Shown piece after piece: positions 14,941 through 22,521 of a stretch of 36,884 nucleotides of DNA. Every line of letters starts with the position of its first letter. Within the stretch, counting starts at the first letter, position 1. The position numbers were made by a program, and so were the translations under genes. Under the pieces are notes generated by a model. The model was given only the letters and a program-made list of their open reading frames with translations, was not told where the DNA came from and made no database searches. Source of the DNA: an uncultured Eubacteriales bacterium (lineage in GTDB: Bacteria > Bacillota > Clostridia > Oscillospirales > Oscillospiraceae); assembly GCA_900545405.1 (NCBI GenBank), contig UQYT01000022.1, positions 1 through 36,884 of the forward strand. The letters are read 5' to 3'.

Positions 14941-14969
14941 ATTCTAACACCGTTCCCGGCGCGCTTCAA
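14941..14969 (-). promoter_or_regulatory. promoter of the ahcY-mgtE-AEC operon
   Basis: On the minus strand TTGAAG (14964-14969), exactly 17 bases, TAGAAT (14941-14946), 39 bases before the ahcY ATG. Confidence 0.65.
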
Positions 14970-15004
14970 GCGCAATATACCTTTTAATAATGTTAAATCG
15001 AACT

Positions 15005-15038
15005 CAAAAAAGAGCCGCCGCAGTGAATGCGGCGGCTC
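15005..15038 (-). terminator. terminator of the YkvI transporter operon
   Basis: Minus-strand stem GAGCCGCCGCA / TGCGGCGGCTC with a short loop followed by TTTTTTGAG, 6 bases beyond the stop of the 69-residue membrane protein. Confidence 0.88.
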
Positions 15039-15044
15039 CGGGTC

Positions 15045-15254
15045 TTATTTCTCTTCCTCGTCCGGGTTCTCCTCTTCCCCGGACTTGGGCCGCTCCCTTG
15101 TCCAGAACCAGCCCGCCACATAGACGGCCAGCATCAGGACCAGGGTGGGAATGGGCCCGGCGGTCACGCCGAATTTCTCCCCGCAGACGTACACGACGGC
15201 GAACACCGCCAGCATACCGAGGATGGTTATGGCCCATTTGAGCGGTTTTTTCAT
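15045..15254 (-). CDS. small two-helix membrane protein of unknown function
   Basis: A 69-residue protein with two predicted membrane helices (about 8-25, AITILGMLAVFAVVYVCG, and 34-51, IPTLVLMLAVYVAGWFW) and a very acidic soluble tail ending GEEENPDEEEK. It is not one of the families I recognise. It starts 9 bases after the stop of the YkvI-type transporter gene, and shares its terminator, so the two are made together and it may be an accessory subunit. A simple small-protein passenger is also possible. Confidence 0.7.
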   Translation of the reverse strand: MKKPLKWAITILGMLAVFAVVYVCGEKFGVTAGPIPTLVLMLAVYVAGWFWTRERPKSGEEENPDEEEK

Positions 15255-15263
15255 ATCAGTACC

Positions 15264-16412
15264 TTATTTCGTAAGCGCCTCGGGGTGCTCCTTGACGTAC
15301 TTCTTGTTCTTGATGTTGCCGATGATGATGACCGGGATGACTATCGCAACAAGAGCGAGGTAGCCGTCGTAGCCGTAGGCGTAGGTGATGATGTCGCTGA
15401 TGCCGATGAAGCTCAGGCTCATGCAGATGGCGACCATGACGACGCCGATGATGGACATGCGGATCTTCTCGTGGATGTCGCTCTTCACGAAGAACTTCTT
15501 GTCGATGCGGAGGATCATCGTGTAGATAAGAGTGACGCAGGTGGAGATGAACGCGCAGAACAGCAGCACGGAGTAGCAGATGACGAGCCAATCCCAGCCG
15601 ATGGTGTTGCAGATGAAGAGGTTGGGCAGAGCGGTCTGGCCGGCCTCGACTATCTCGGGCTTCCAGCCGAGGAGCATGAGGCCGGAGAGGGCCAGCATGC
15701 CGCCGTTCATGATGCCGCCAAGGATGCTGGCGCGCTTGACGCCCTTCTGGTTCAGGGTGATGGCCGCGGCTATCATGGGCGGAATGGACACGCACTGGAA
15801 GCCGCAGTATATGATGACGCCGCGCCAGAAGCCCTCGCCGGGGTTGTTGAGGCCGGCGCTGAAGGCGGCGCCGATCTCGTCGGGGTGATTAGCGATGCCG
15901 ACGATTATCATGGTGCCGGCGGTGATGAGGATGCCGGTGGAAAGTATCGTGGAGGCCGCGATGATCAGCTTGACGCCGAAGAGGCAGAGCACGATGAGGA
16001 CGATCGCGACGAGGATGGTGCTTCCCCAGGTGCCGAGGGACGGGACAACATCCATGACCAGCAGCGCCGCGCCGTTGATGGCCGCCGCAACTGCCGCGAG
16101 GATGATGACGATGTAGAAGATCTCAAACGAAATCGCCAGCGCCGGGTACGGCTGCCACAGCTCACGGAAGGTGTCGTTATAGTTGTCAAGGCCGCGCAGT
16201 CGGGCAAACTTCATGATCACGTATATTACATAGGCAAGTATGCCCATGGATATAAGCGGGAATATTACGGCTGTCCAGCCGTAATTCACAAAGTAGCTCA
16301 GAACCTGGTTGCCGGTTGCGAAGCCCGCGCCGACGTGTGTGCCAAACCACACGGATGCGACGGAAAAGCCTGCAGCCCAAGTTCCTTTGGTCACTGCCGA
16401 GTTTTCATTCAT
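15264..16412 (-). CDS. YkvI-family membrane transporter
   Basis: A 382-residue membrane protein with about ten hydrophobic helices, similar to the uncharacterised YkvI family of the amino acid/polyamine/cation superfamily. The first helix is broken by the glycine-rich stretch VWFGTHVGAGFATGNQVLSYFV, as in LeuT-fold sodium or proton symporters. Later helices include GFQCVSIPPMIAAAITLNQKGVKRASILGG. The substrate is unknown. It is divergent from a GntR/FCD regulator and a branched-chain 2-oxoacid oxidation operon, and two palindromes cover its promoter, so it probably imports a substrate of that pathway such as a branched amino or oxo acid. Start supported by AAGGAGAA 7 bases upstream. Confidence 0.82.
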   Translation of the reverse strand: MNENSAVTKGTWAAGFSVASVWFGTHVGAGFATGNQVLSYFVNYGWTAVIFPLISMGILAYVIYVIMKFARLRGLDNYNDTFRELWQPYPALAISFEIFYIVIILAAVAAAINGAALLVMDVVPSLGTWGSTILVAIVLIVLCLFGVKLIIAASTILSTGILITAGTMIIVGIANHPDEIGAAFSAGLNNPGEGFWRGVIIYCGFQCVSIPPMIAAAITLNQKGVKRASILGGIMNGGMLALSGLMLLGWKPEIVEAGQTALPNLFICNTIGWDWLVICYSVLLFCAFISTCVTLIYTMILRIDKKFFVKSDIHEKIRMSIIGVVMVAICMSLSFIGISDIITYAYGYDGYLALVAIVIPVIIIGNIKNKKYVKEHPEALTK

Positions 16413-16452
16413 TTTTCGGTTCTCCTTCCCTTTTGTTTCTCCCTCTGTTTTT

Positions 16453-16483
16453 ATGTTGGACAGGCCAACATGGACGAATTATA
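16453..16483 (-). promoter_or_regulatory. transporter promoter -10 box with GntR-type operator 1
   Basis: A perfect TATAAT on the minus strand (16478-16483) is followed 6 bases later by the inverted repeat ATGTTGG-ACAGG-CCAACAT (16453-16471). A repressor there would block transcript start. The likely binder is the GntR/FCD protein encoded divergently. No good -35 box is seen, which would fit an activated or weak promoter. Confidence 0.6.
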
Positions 16484-16496
16484 GTTCAAGGCCTGG

Positions 16497-16520
16497 TATT
16501 GCATCAGTTCCAGTGCAATA
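16497..16520. promoter_or_regulatory. second palindrome over the transporter -35 region
   Basis: TATTGCA and its exact complement TGCAATA are separated by 10 bases (centre-to-centre about 17). It overlaps where the -35 contact of the transporter promoter would be. The related strings GCAATATT and AATATTGC appear again within the next 30 bases. The rest of the 16413-16853 gap has no gene. Confidence 0.5.
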
Positions 16521-16746
16521 TTTGATTTTAGTCGCCAATATTGCGCTATATTCGATTTATTTCTATCGCTTTAGTTCGGTAAGCGCGCCCGTATATGTCA
16601 TTAGTTAAAAAAACTACAGCCCGCAAGGCCAATTTCAGCCTGATTGTCCAAAAAATATCTATCATTTTAGGCAAAAAGCTGTGGTTTTCAGAAAAGCATC
16701 ACTTTTAACTCAATATTGACGCTTTGACGAAAAAATTGCGCACATC

Positions 16747-16775
16747 TTGATTCTTGTTCCGTCTTGTGGTAAATT
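16747..16775 (+). promoter_or_regulatory. promoter of the GntR gene and downstream operon
   Basis: TTGATT (16747-16752), 17-base spacer, TAAATT (16770-16775), with a leader of about 70 bases before the ATG. Confidence 0.6.
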
Positions 16776-16853
16776 AGAGCTACCGTAAGAGATTCTTTTT
16801 TGTGCAAAAGGACGACAAACGCGCGGAATTTGCTCCTGAGGTGATTTTGCCAA

Positions 16854-17594
16854 ATGAACCGCGAAAAACTTGAGAGCTACCTTGAAAAGAACCCTTTTGC
16901 CAAGCTGAGCGACGTCGTCACGCAGATACTCTATGACGAGATCGTAGTGCTCGATATACCGCCCACTTCAAAGCTGAACATCAACCAGATAGCCACTGAC
17001 CTCGGCATCTCGCGCACGCCGGTCGTCGAGGCGATTAACCGGCTTCAGGCGATAGGCTTTGTGGAAACGCGGCCGAAGGCCAGCGGCTTTTATGTCACCG
17101 ACATGAACCTGCTGGACATGATCGACCTCTACGACGCGCGCACGGCAATAGAGTGCGAAGCCGCCGCCCTCTGCGCGGACAAGGCCAGCCCCGAGGCCAT
17201 CGCCCAGCTCGACAGCCTTGCCACCGAGTTCAAAAAGGCCGTGCCTAGGATGGACGGCAAGAGGCTCAAGGAGACCGACATGCCCTTCCACAAGCTCATA
17301 GTCGAGTACTCCGGCAATAAGTATCTCATCCGCAGCTACAACGAGCTGCTGCCAAACCTCACGATGTATCAGGGCTCCTGGCCCAAGTTCATCAGCCCCG
17401 ACCAGTCCAACCCCTGGTCCAGCCAGGTGGTGCACCAGCACGGGGCCATAGTCTCCTCCATCAAGCTGCACATCCCCGCCCTCGCGAGGCAGACCATGGC
17501 GGAGCACATCAAATCCAGTCTGAACTTCGTCGCCTATTCCGACAACACGGACGACCCATTCTGGATAGTCAAGCGCTCCTCGGAAAAGAAGTAA
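16854..17594 (+). CDS. GntR family regulator with FCD ligand domain
   Basis: A 246-residue repressor-type protein. The winged helix is at about 15-85, with the recognition part KLNINQIATDLGISRTPVVEAINRLQAIGFVETRP, followed by the all-helical FCD domain that binds a carboxylic acid, often through a metal held by His and Asp (seen as DLYDARTAIECEAA, DMPFHKLIV and HQHGAIVSSIKLH). It lies first in the operon with two ketopantoate-reductase-like genes and the 2-oxoacid:ferredoxin oxidoreductase, and is divergent from the transporter. It probably senses a pathway acid and controls both arms. Start by GAGGTG 8-13 bases upstream. Confidence 0.87.
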   Translation: MNREKLESYLEKNPFAKLSDVVTQILYDEIVVLDIPPTSKLNINQIATDLGISRTPVVEAINRLQAIGFVETRPKASGFYVTDMNLLDMIDLYDARTAIECEAAALCADKASPEAIAQLDSLATEFKKAVPRMDGKRLKETDMPFHKLIVEYSGNKYLIRSYNELLPNLTMYQGSWPKFISPDQSNPWSSQVVHQHGAIVSSIKLHIPALARQTMAEHIKSSLNFVAYSDNTDDPFWIVKRSSEKK

Positions 17595-17613
17595 GTAAGG
17601 AGAACGTCACGCA

Positions 17614-18573
17614 ATGAAGATCGCAATGATTGGTTCCGGCGCCGCAGGCAGTGTCTTTGCGGCTTATCTGCGCCGCGGCGGCGCGGAGCTCTATCTCGTG
17701 GACCGCTACAAGGCCCACATGGACAAGATCGCCTCCGACGGGCTGGTCTTCTGCTGCAAGGGCGAGGAGTGCTGCCTCACCGGTTTCCACACCTCCGCCT
17801 GCGCCGACTGCCTGCCGGTCATGGATATAGTCATCCTCATGGTCAAGGCCACCCAGACGGACGACGTCATGCCGGACGTCATGCACTGCGTCGGGCCGGA
17901 CACCGTGCTCGTCTCCCTGCAAAACGGCATCGGCAACGACGAGATACTCGCAAAATACGTCCCCGCCGGGCGTATAATGTACGGGGCCGGCGTCATAGGC
18001 ACCGAGCTCAAAGGTCCCGGTGTCTGCGTCTCCAAGCCTGAGGACGGCATACAGATGTTCTTCGGCGCCGTTGAGAAGTCCCCGCAGACCGACCGCGCGG
18101 GCAAGTACCTGCAGGAGACCTTCGAGGCCGGCGGCTGCCACGCCAGCTTTGAGGACGACGTGCGCGTCCTCCTCTGGAAGAAGGCCATCACCAACAGCGG
18201 CTACAACGCCGTCTGCACCGTGACCCGCCTGCGTCTCCACTTCGTAATGGAGAACGACTGGGGCATGAAGCTCCTGATGAACGTCTGGAAAGAGGGCTGC
18301 GCCGTGGCCAAGGCGCTCGGCGTCGGCGACATCTGGCCCCTCATAGAGGGCGACATCGAAAACCTCCGCGAGAACCTCGGCGACTACTACCCCAGCATGG
18401 CCCAGGACGCCGTCATCCACCACCGCAGGACCGAGATAGACGTCCTCAACGGCGCCATCGCCCGCTACGGCGAACGGCTGGGCGTCCCCACGCCCTACAA
18501 CAGCGTCCTCGCCGACATAGTCTCCTGCGTGCAGGACAACTATAATAATCAGTATGGCATGGAAAACGGCTGA
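17614..18573 (+). CDS. ketopantoate reductase family protein, paralogue 1
   Basis: A 319-residue NAD(P)H-dependent reductase of the PanE/ApbA family. The N-terminal Rossmann motif is MKIAMIGSGAAGSVFAAYLRRGG; the substrate loop is SLQNGIGN with the conserved Asn; a catalytic lysine lies in VLLWKKAITNSGYNAVC; and the C-terminal domain has SMAQD and RTEIDVLNGAIARYGERLGVPTP, which match the conserved Glu-x-Asp and Asn-Gly residues. All catalytic elements of a genuine 2-oxoacid reductase are present. It is followed by a second paralogue, with about half the residues identical. Genetic linkage to a branched-chain 2-oxoacid oxidoreductase rather than to pantothenate genes suggests catabolic reduction of a related 2-oxoacid; this is inference. 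Confidence 0.85.
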   Translation: MKIAMIGSGAAGSVFAAYLRRGGAELYLVDRYKAHMDKIASDGLVFCCKGEECCLTGFHTSACADCLPVMDIVILMVKATQTDDVMPDVMHCVGPDTVLVSLQNGIGNDEILAKYVPAGRIMYGAGVIGTELKGPGVCVSKPEDGIQMFFGAVEKSPQTDRAGKYLQETFEAGGCHASFEDDVRVLLWKKAITNSGYNAVCTVTRLRLHFVMENDWGMKLLMNVWKEGCAVAKALGVGDIWPLIEGDIENLRENLGDYYPSMAQDAVIHHRRTEIDVLNGAIARYGERLGVPTPYNSVLADIVSCVQDNYNNQYGMENG

Positions 18574-18584
18574 AGTGCGCACTC

Positions 18585-18602
18585 CGCCCCCGCGAGGGGG
18601 CG
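18585..18602 (+). other. intercistronic hairpin between the two reductase genes
   Basis: CGCCCCC / GGGGGCG with a GCGA loop and no T-run. It may protect or separate transcript parts within the operon rather than end transcription. Confidence 0.5.
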
Positions 18603-18648
18603 ATAATCCCATAAAGCGGCATCAACAAGCATAGGAGGAAGAGAAATA

Positions 18649-19626
18649 ATGAAAATCGCAATGGTAGGTTCCGGCGCTGCCGGCAGCGTGTTCGCCAGCT
18701 ATCTCCGCGCGGGCGGGGCCGACATGACCCTCGTCGATCCGTACAAGGCCCACATGGACAAGGTCGCCAAGGACGGCATGAAGTTCACCATCTATCCCGA
18801 CAAGACCACCGTCCTCACCGGCTTTAAGACCGCGTACAACGCTGACGACATCGGCATTATGGACATCGTCATCTTCATGACCAAGGCCAACCAGCTCGAG
18901 AACGCCATTGTCAGCGCCAAGCCCTGCATCGGCCCCAACACCGTCCTCGTCTCCCTGATCAACAGTCTCGGCAACGACGACAAGCTGCTCAAGTACTACC
19001 CCGCTTCCCGCTGCATGGTCGGCTCCGGCGTCATCGGCACCGCGCTCGACGGCCCTGGAGGCTGCATCTCCACCCCCAGCGAGGGCGTCATCATGAACTT
19101 CGGCGCGTTGGAGAACAACGAGCTCACCCAGGCCGCCGGCAAGTATATGGAGGACTGCTTCAACAAGGGCGGCTGCGAGGCCGTGTTCCGTGAGGACGTC
19201 CTGCCCTTCATCTGGAAGAAGGTCACCGTCAACTGCACCGTCAACACCGTCTGCGCCGTCACCCGCCTGAAGATCGGCTTCGTCGAGAACAACCCCTACG
19301 GCCAGAAGCTGTTCCACAACGTCATCCGCGAGTGCTGCGCCGTCGCCAACGCCAAGGGCGTCAAGATGGACGCCGACGAGTTCATCCGCGTCGATCACCA
19401 GCACATCATCGACAACATCAGCGACTACTACCCCAGCATGGCTCAGGATATGCTCTACAAGAAGCTGCGCACCGAGGTCGACACCCTCACCGGCGCCATC
19501 AGCGACTACGGCAAGCAGTTCAACATCCCCACCCCGACCTGCGACGTGCTCAGCGATATAGTCCGCTGCATCCAGGACAACTACGACAACCAGTACGGCG
19601 AGAAGAACGGCGCCGTCAACGGCTGA
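18649..19626 (+). CDS. ketopantoate reductase family protein, paralogue 2
   Basis: A 325-residue paralogue of the preceding reductase. It keeps the Rossmann motif (MKIAMVGSGAAGSVFASYLR), the lysine region FIWKKVTVNCTVNTVC and the Glu-x-Asp of RTEVDTLTGAI, but differs at places that line the active site: the canonical QNG motif is INSLGN, and the late Asn-Gly is Thr-Gly. It therefore probably acts on a different substrate or has altered activity. Start supported by AGGAGGAAG 8 bases before the ATG. Very strong C-ending codon bias, as in the vor genes after it, suggests high expression. The gap from paralogue 1 holds a GC-rich hairpin. Confidence 0.83.
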   Translation: MKIAMVGSGAAGSVFASYLRAGGADMTLVDPYKAHMDKVAKDGMKFTIYPDKTTVLTGFKTAYNADDIGIMDIVIFMTKANQLENAIVSAKPCIGPNTVLVSLINSLGNDDKLLKYYPASRCMVGSGVIGTALDGPGGCISTPSEGVIMNFGALENNELTQAAGKYMEDCFNKGGCEAVFREDVLPFIWKKVTVNCTVNTVCAVTRLKIGFVENNPYGQKLFHNVIRECCAVANAKGVKMDADEFIRVDHQHIIDNISDYYPSMAQDMLYKKLRTEVDTLTGAISDYGKQFNIPTPTCDVLSDIVRCIQDNYDNQYGEKNGAVNG

Positions 19627-19690
19627 GACGCCCGCAGGCGCCCTTAAAGCCGGCAAGGCCCCGCGAGGCGGGAAGCAACGGAGGTAGGTT

Positions 19691-20398
19691 ATGAAAGAGG
19701 TCATAGTTCTCATCGGCAATTACGGCTCGGGCAAGACCGAGCTCGCGCTCAACTTTGCCTTTCAGGCTGCAAACCAGGGCAAGAAGGTCGAGCTGCTCGA
19801 CCTGGATATGGTCAACACCTATTTCCGTCTGACAGACCGCAGCGGACTCATCAAGTCCAAGGAGATACGCCTTGTCTCCCCGAACTTCGTCCACTCCAGC
19901 GTCGAGACGCTCTCCCTGCCCGCGGAGGTCGCGTCCGCCTTTGCCCTTGACTGGGACACCGTCATCTTTGACGTGGGCGGCGACCCCGCCGGGGCCACGG
20001 CTCTGGGCAGGTACCGCGAGGACTTCGACGCGCTGCCCGAGGGCAGCCTCACCGTGCTCAATGTTGTCAACACCCGCCGGCCCATGGCCGGGACGCCCGA
20101 AAAGCTCATCCACCTCATGGAGGGCATGGAGCGGCACTCCCGCCAGAAGGTCACCGGCTTCGTGAACAACACCAACCTCGCCCGCATGGCCAACGCCGAC
20201 GACCTGCGCGACGGGTATGAGGTCGTACGCGAGGCGAGCGAGCGCTCCGGCGTTCCGGTGCTCTACACCACCGGCCGCCCGGACCTGCTCGAACAGTTCC
20301 TCGCCGAAGGGCACGACCCCAAGTTCATCGGCGCGCCCATGCCGATACAAACCTATATGCACCGCGACTGGGAGACCTTCACCCGCGAAGGACTGTGA
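19691..20398 (+). CDS. P-loop ATPase of unknown role in the oxidoreductase operon
   Basis: A 235-residue NTP-binding protein with Walker A GNYGSGKT at residues 9-16, a switch-like ELLDLDMVNTYFRLTDR, and Walker B-type VIFDVGGDPAGATALGRY. The fold is probably of the MinD/SIMIBI type. Similar proteins are found next to 2-oxoacid:ferredoxin oxidoreductase genes in Clostridia, but their task is not established; cofactor loading, assembly or regulation of the enzyme are candidates. It has no cysteine cluster for Fe-S carriage, unlike the ApbC/Nbp35 group. Ribosome site GGAGGTAGG precedes the ATG. Confidence 0.75.
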   Translation: MKEVIVLIGNYGSGKTELALNFAFQAANQGKKVELLDLDMVNTYFRLTDRSGLIKSKEIRLVSPNFVHSSVETLSLPAEVASAFALDWDTVIFDVGGDPAGATALGRYREDFDALPEGSLTVLNVVNTRRPMAGTPEKLIHLMEGMERHSRQKVTGFVNNTNLARMANADDLRDGYEVVREASERSGVPVLYTTGRPDLLEQFLAEGHDPKFIGAPMPIQTYMHRDWETFTREGL

Positions 20399-20475
20399 GC
20401 CTTTCGGCCGCGTGGCAATAAAAAACCATCCGCAGAAACCTGTATGAACAAATATCGTAGAAATGAGGTAGAAGC

Positions 20476-20685
20476 ATGGTAAAGTTCACCATCAACGAAG
20501 AGCTGTGCAAGGGCTGCGGTCTCTGCGTTCGCGCATGCCCGAAGAAGATCCTGCAGCTCTCCAAGACCAAGCTGAACGCCAAGGGCTACCATCCGGCTGA
20601 GATGACCGACATCTCGGCCTGCATAGCCTGCGCGTCCTGCGCCCGTACGTGTCCCGATGTGGTCATCCGCATCGAGAAGGAATGA
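20476..20685 (+). CDS. 2x[4Fe-4S] ferredoxin subunit of the 2-oxoacid oxidoreductase
   Basis: A 69-residue ferredoxin with two clusters: CKGCGLCVRACP (residues 15-26) and CIACASCARTCP (residues 49-60), both of the C-x2-C-x2-C-x3-C-P pattern. It corresponds to the delta subunit that passes electrons from the TPP centre to external ferredoxin. The gene precedes the alpha subunit gene by 13 bases. A 77-base gap separates it from the ATPase gene; I see no convincing separate promoter there. Start by GAGGTAGAAG. Confidence 0.92.
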   Translation: MVKFTINEELCKGCGLCVRACPKKILQLSKTKLNAKGYHPAEMTDISACIACASCARTCPDVVIRIEKE

Positions 20686-20698
20686 GGAGGAACGAGAT

Positions 20699-21775
20699 AT
20701 GGCATTGACTCTTATGAAGGGCAGCGAAGCCATAGCCGAGGCCGCCATCCGTGCCGGCTGCCGCTACTTCTTCGGCTACCCCATCACCCCGCAGACTGAG
20801 ATCCCTGAGTACATGTCTGAGCGTATGCCCGAGATCGGCGGCTGCTTCCTGCAGGCCGAGAGCGAGGTAGGCGCCATCAACATGGTCTACGGCGCCGCCG
20901 GCACCGGCGAGCGTGTGCTCACCAGCTCCTCCTCCCCTGGCGTCTCCCTGAAGCAGGAAGGCATCTCCTACATAGCCGGCGCCCAGCTCCCCTGCGTCAT
21001 CATGAACGTCATGCGCGGCGGCCCCGGCCTCGGCTCCATCCAGGCCGGCCAGGGCGACTACTTCCAGGCCACCAAGGGCGGCGGCCACGGTGACTACCAC
21101 CTCGTCGTCTTCGCCCCCGCCTCCGTCCAGGAGAGCATCGACCTCATGAGCGTCGCTTTCGATACCGCCGACAAGTATCAGTGCCCCGTCATGATCGTGG
21201 CCGACGGCATGATCTGCCAGATGATGGAGCCCGTCGTCCTCCCCGAGATGAAGGAGTACAAGGTCGACCTCGAGAAGAAGCCCTGGGCCGCCAACGGCCA
21301 CGGCCTGAGCAAGAAGTCCGGCCGCAGCATCATCAACTCCATGTACATAACCACCGAGGCCCTCACCGAGCACAACGAGGTCCTGCAGGCCTGCTACCGC
21401 GAGATCGAGGCCAACGAGGTCCGCTACGAGGCCTACAACATGGAGAACGCCGAGATCGTCGTCACCGCCTTCGGCACCGTCGCGCGTATCGCCAAGAGCG
21501 CCATTGACGAGCTGAAGGAGGAGGGCATCAACATCGGCATGATCCGTCCCATCACCCTCTGGCCCTTCCCGACCAAGGCGCTGCATGACGCCGCCGTCGC
21601 GCCGGGCATCAAGGCCGTGCTCGACGTCGAGCTCAACGCCGGCCAGATGCTCGAGGACGTGAAGCTCGCCGTCAACGGCGAAAACAAGGTTGACTTCTTC
21701 GGCCACTACGGCAGCCAGATGCCCACGCCGGAGGAGATCAAAGCCAAACTGCTCAGCATGAGGGAGGTATTGTAA
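20699..21775 (+). CDS. vorB: 2-oxoacid:ferredoxin oxidoreductase alpha subunit (VorB type)
   Basis: A 358-residue subunit resembling 3-methyl-2-oxobutanoate:ferredoxin oxidoreductase (VorB). It begins MALTLMKGSEAIAEAAIRAGCRYFFGYPITPQTEIPEYM, the pyrimidine-binding PITPQ motif, and includes ESEVGAINMVYGAAGTGERVLTSSSSPG with the conserved glutamate region, and the C-terminal strand domain from about 240. The complex turns a branched-chain 2-oxoacid and CoA into acyl-CoA, CO2 and reduced ferredoxin. The ATG at 20699 has AGGAGG 8 bases upstream; a longer in-frame form would run into the ferredoxin gene. It overlaps the beta gene by one base. A KorA assignment is the main alternative. Confidence 0.92.
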   Translation: MALTLMKGSEAIAEAAIRAGCRYFFGYPITPQTEIPEYMSERMPEIGGCFLQAESEVGAINMVYGAAGTGERVLTSSSSPGVSLKQEGISYIAGAQLPCVIMNVMRGGPGLGSIQAGQGDYFQATKGGGHGDYHLVVFAPASVQESIDLMSVAFDTADKYQCPVMIVADGMICQMMEPVVLPEMKEYKVDLEKKPWAANGHGLSKKSGRSIINSMYITTEALTEHNEVLQACYREIEANEVRYEAYNMENAEIVVTAFGTVARIAKSAIDELKEEGINIGMIRPITLWPFPTKALHDAAVAPGIKAVLDVELNAGQMLEDVKLAVNGENKVDFFGHYGSQMPTPEEIKAKLLSMREVL

Positions 21776-22518
21776 TGGCCGTAGTATTTGAGAAGACCAA
21801 AATGCTGACCGATACCGTGTTCCACTACTGCCCCGGCTGCAACCACGGTATCGCGCACCGGCTGGTCGCTGAAAGCATAGAAGAGCTCGGCCTCGAGGAC
21901 AACGTCATCGGCGTCGCCCCCGTTGGATGTGCCGTCTTCGCTTACGATTACTTCAACTGCGACATGTTCGAGGCCGCGCATGGCCGCGCCCCCGCTGTCG
22001 CCACCGGCATCAAGCGTGTCCACCCGGACACCTGCGTGTTCACCTACCAGGGCGACGGCGACCTCGCCTCCATCGGCACCAATGAGATCGTCCACGCCTG
22101 CCACCGCGGTGAGAAGCTCACCGTCATCTTCATCAACAACGCCATCTACGGCATGACCGGCGGCCAGATGGCCCCGACCACCCTCATCGGCCAGAAGACC
22201 ACCACCAGCCCCTACGGCCGCAAGGAGGAGTGGTCCGGCGCCCCCATCAAGGTCTGCGAGATGCTCTCCCAGATCCCTGACTGCTACTACGCCGAGCGCG
22301 TCGCCCTCAACACCACCGCCAACATCATGAAGGCCAAGAAGGCCATCAAGAAGGCGTTCCAGTACCAGATGGAGGGCCACGGCCTGAACATCGTCGAGGT
22401 CCTCTCCACCTGCCCGACCAACTGGGGTCTCTCTCCCGTCGAGGCCATGAAGTGGCTCGAGGACAACATGATCCCGTACTACCCGCTGGGTGTCTACAAG
22501 GATAAGGGGGCCGAGTAA
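21775..22518 (+). CDS. 2-oxoacid:ferredoxin oxidoreductase beta subunit (TPP-binding)
   Basis: A 247-residue TPP-binding subunit. The TPP/Mg motif is GDGDLASIGTNEIVHACHRGEKLTVIFINNAIYGMTGGQ at about residues 92-130, and cysteines near the N-terminus (YCPGCNHG) match those of the short beta chains. It works with the VorB-like alpha chain to decarboxylate branched-chain 2-oxoacids. Its ATG shares the A of the alpha TAA, so the two are translated as a coupled pair. Codon bias is extreme toward C-ending codons, as for highly expressed catabolic enzymes. Confidence 0.93.
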   Translation: MAVVFEKTKMLTDTVFHYCPGCNHGIAHRLVAESIEELGLEDNVIGVAPVGCAVFAYDYFNCDMFEAAHGRAPAVATGIKRVHPDTCVFTYQGDGDLASIGTNEIVHACHRGEKLTVIFINNAIYGMTGGQMAPTTLIGQKTTTSPYGRKEEWSGAPIKVCEMLSQIPDCYYAERVALNTTANIMKAKKAIKKAFQYQMEGHGLNIVEVLSTCPTNWGLSPVEAMKWLEDNMIPYYPLGVYKDKGAE

Positions 22519-22521
22519 GAT

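Noticed and set aside
15027..16484. 485-codon plus-strand frame opposite the YkvI-type transporter
   Set aside because: Its Asp/His-rich translation is a mirror of membrane-helix codons; the minus strand has the real transporter.
16413..16853. Possible small gene in the 440-base gap between transporter and GntR genes
   Set aside because: No open frame has a ribosome site; the region is AT-rich and is explained by two promoters and two palindromes.
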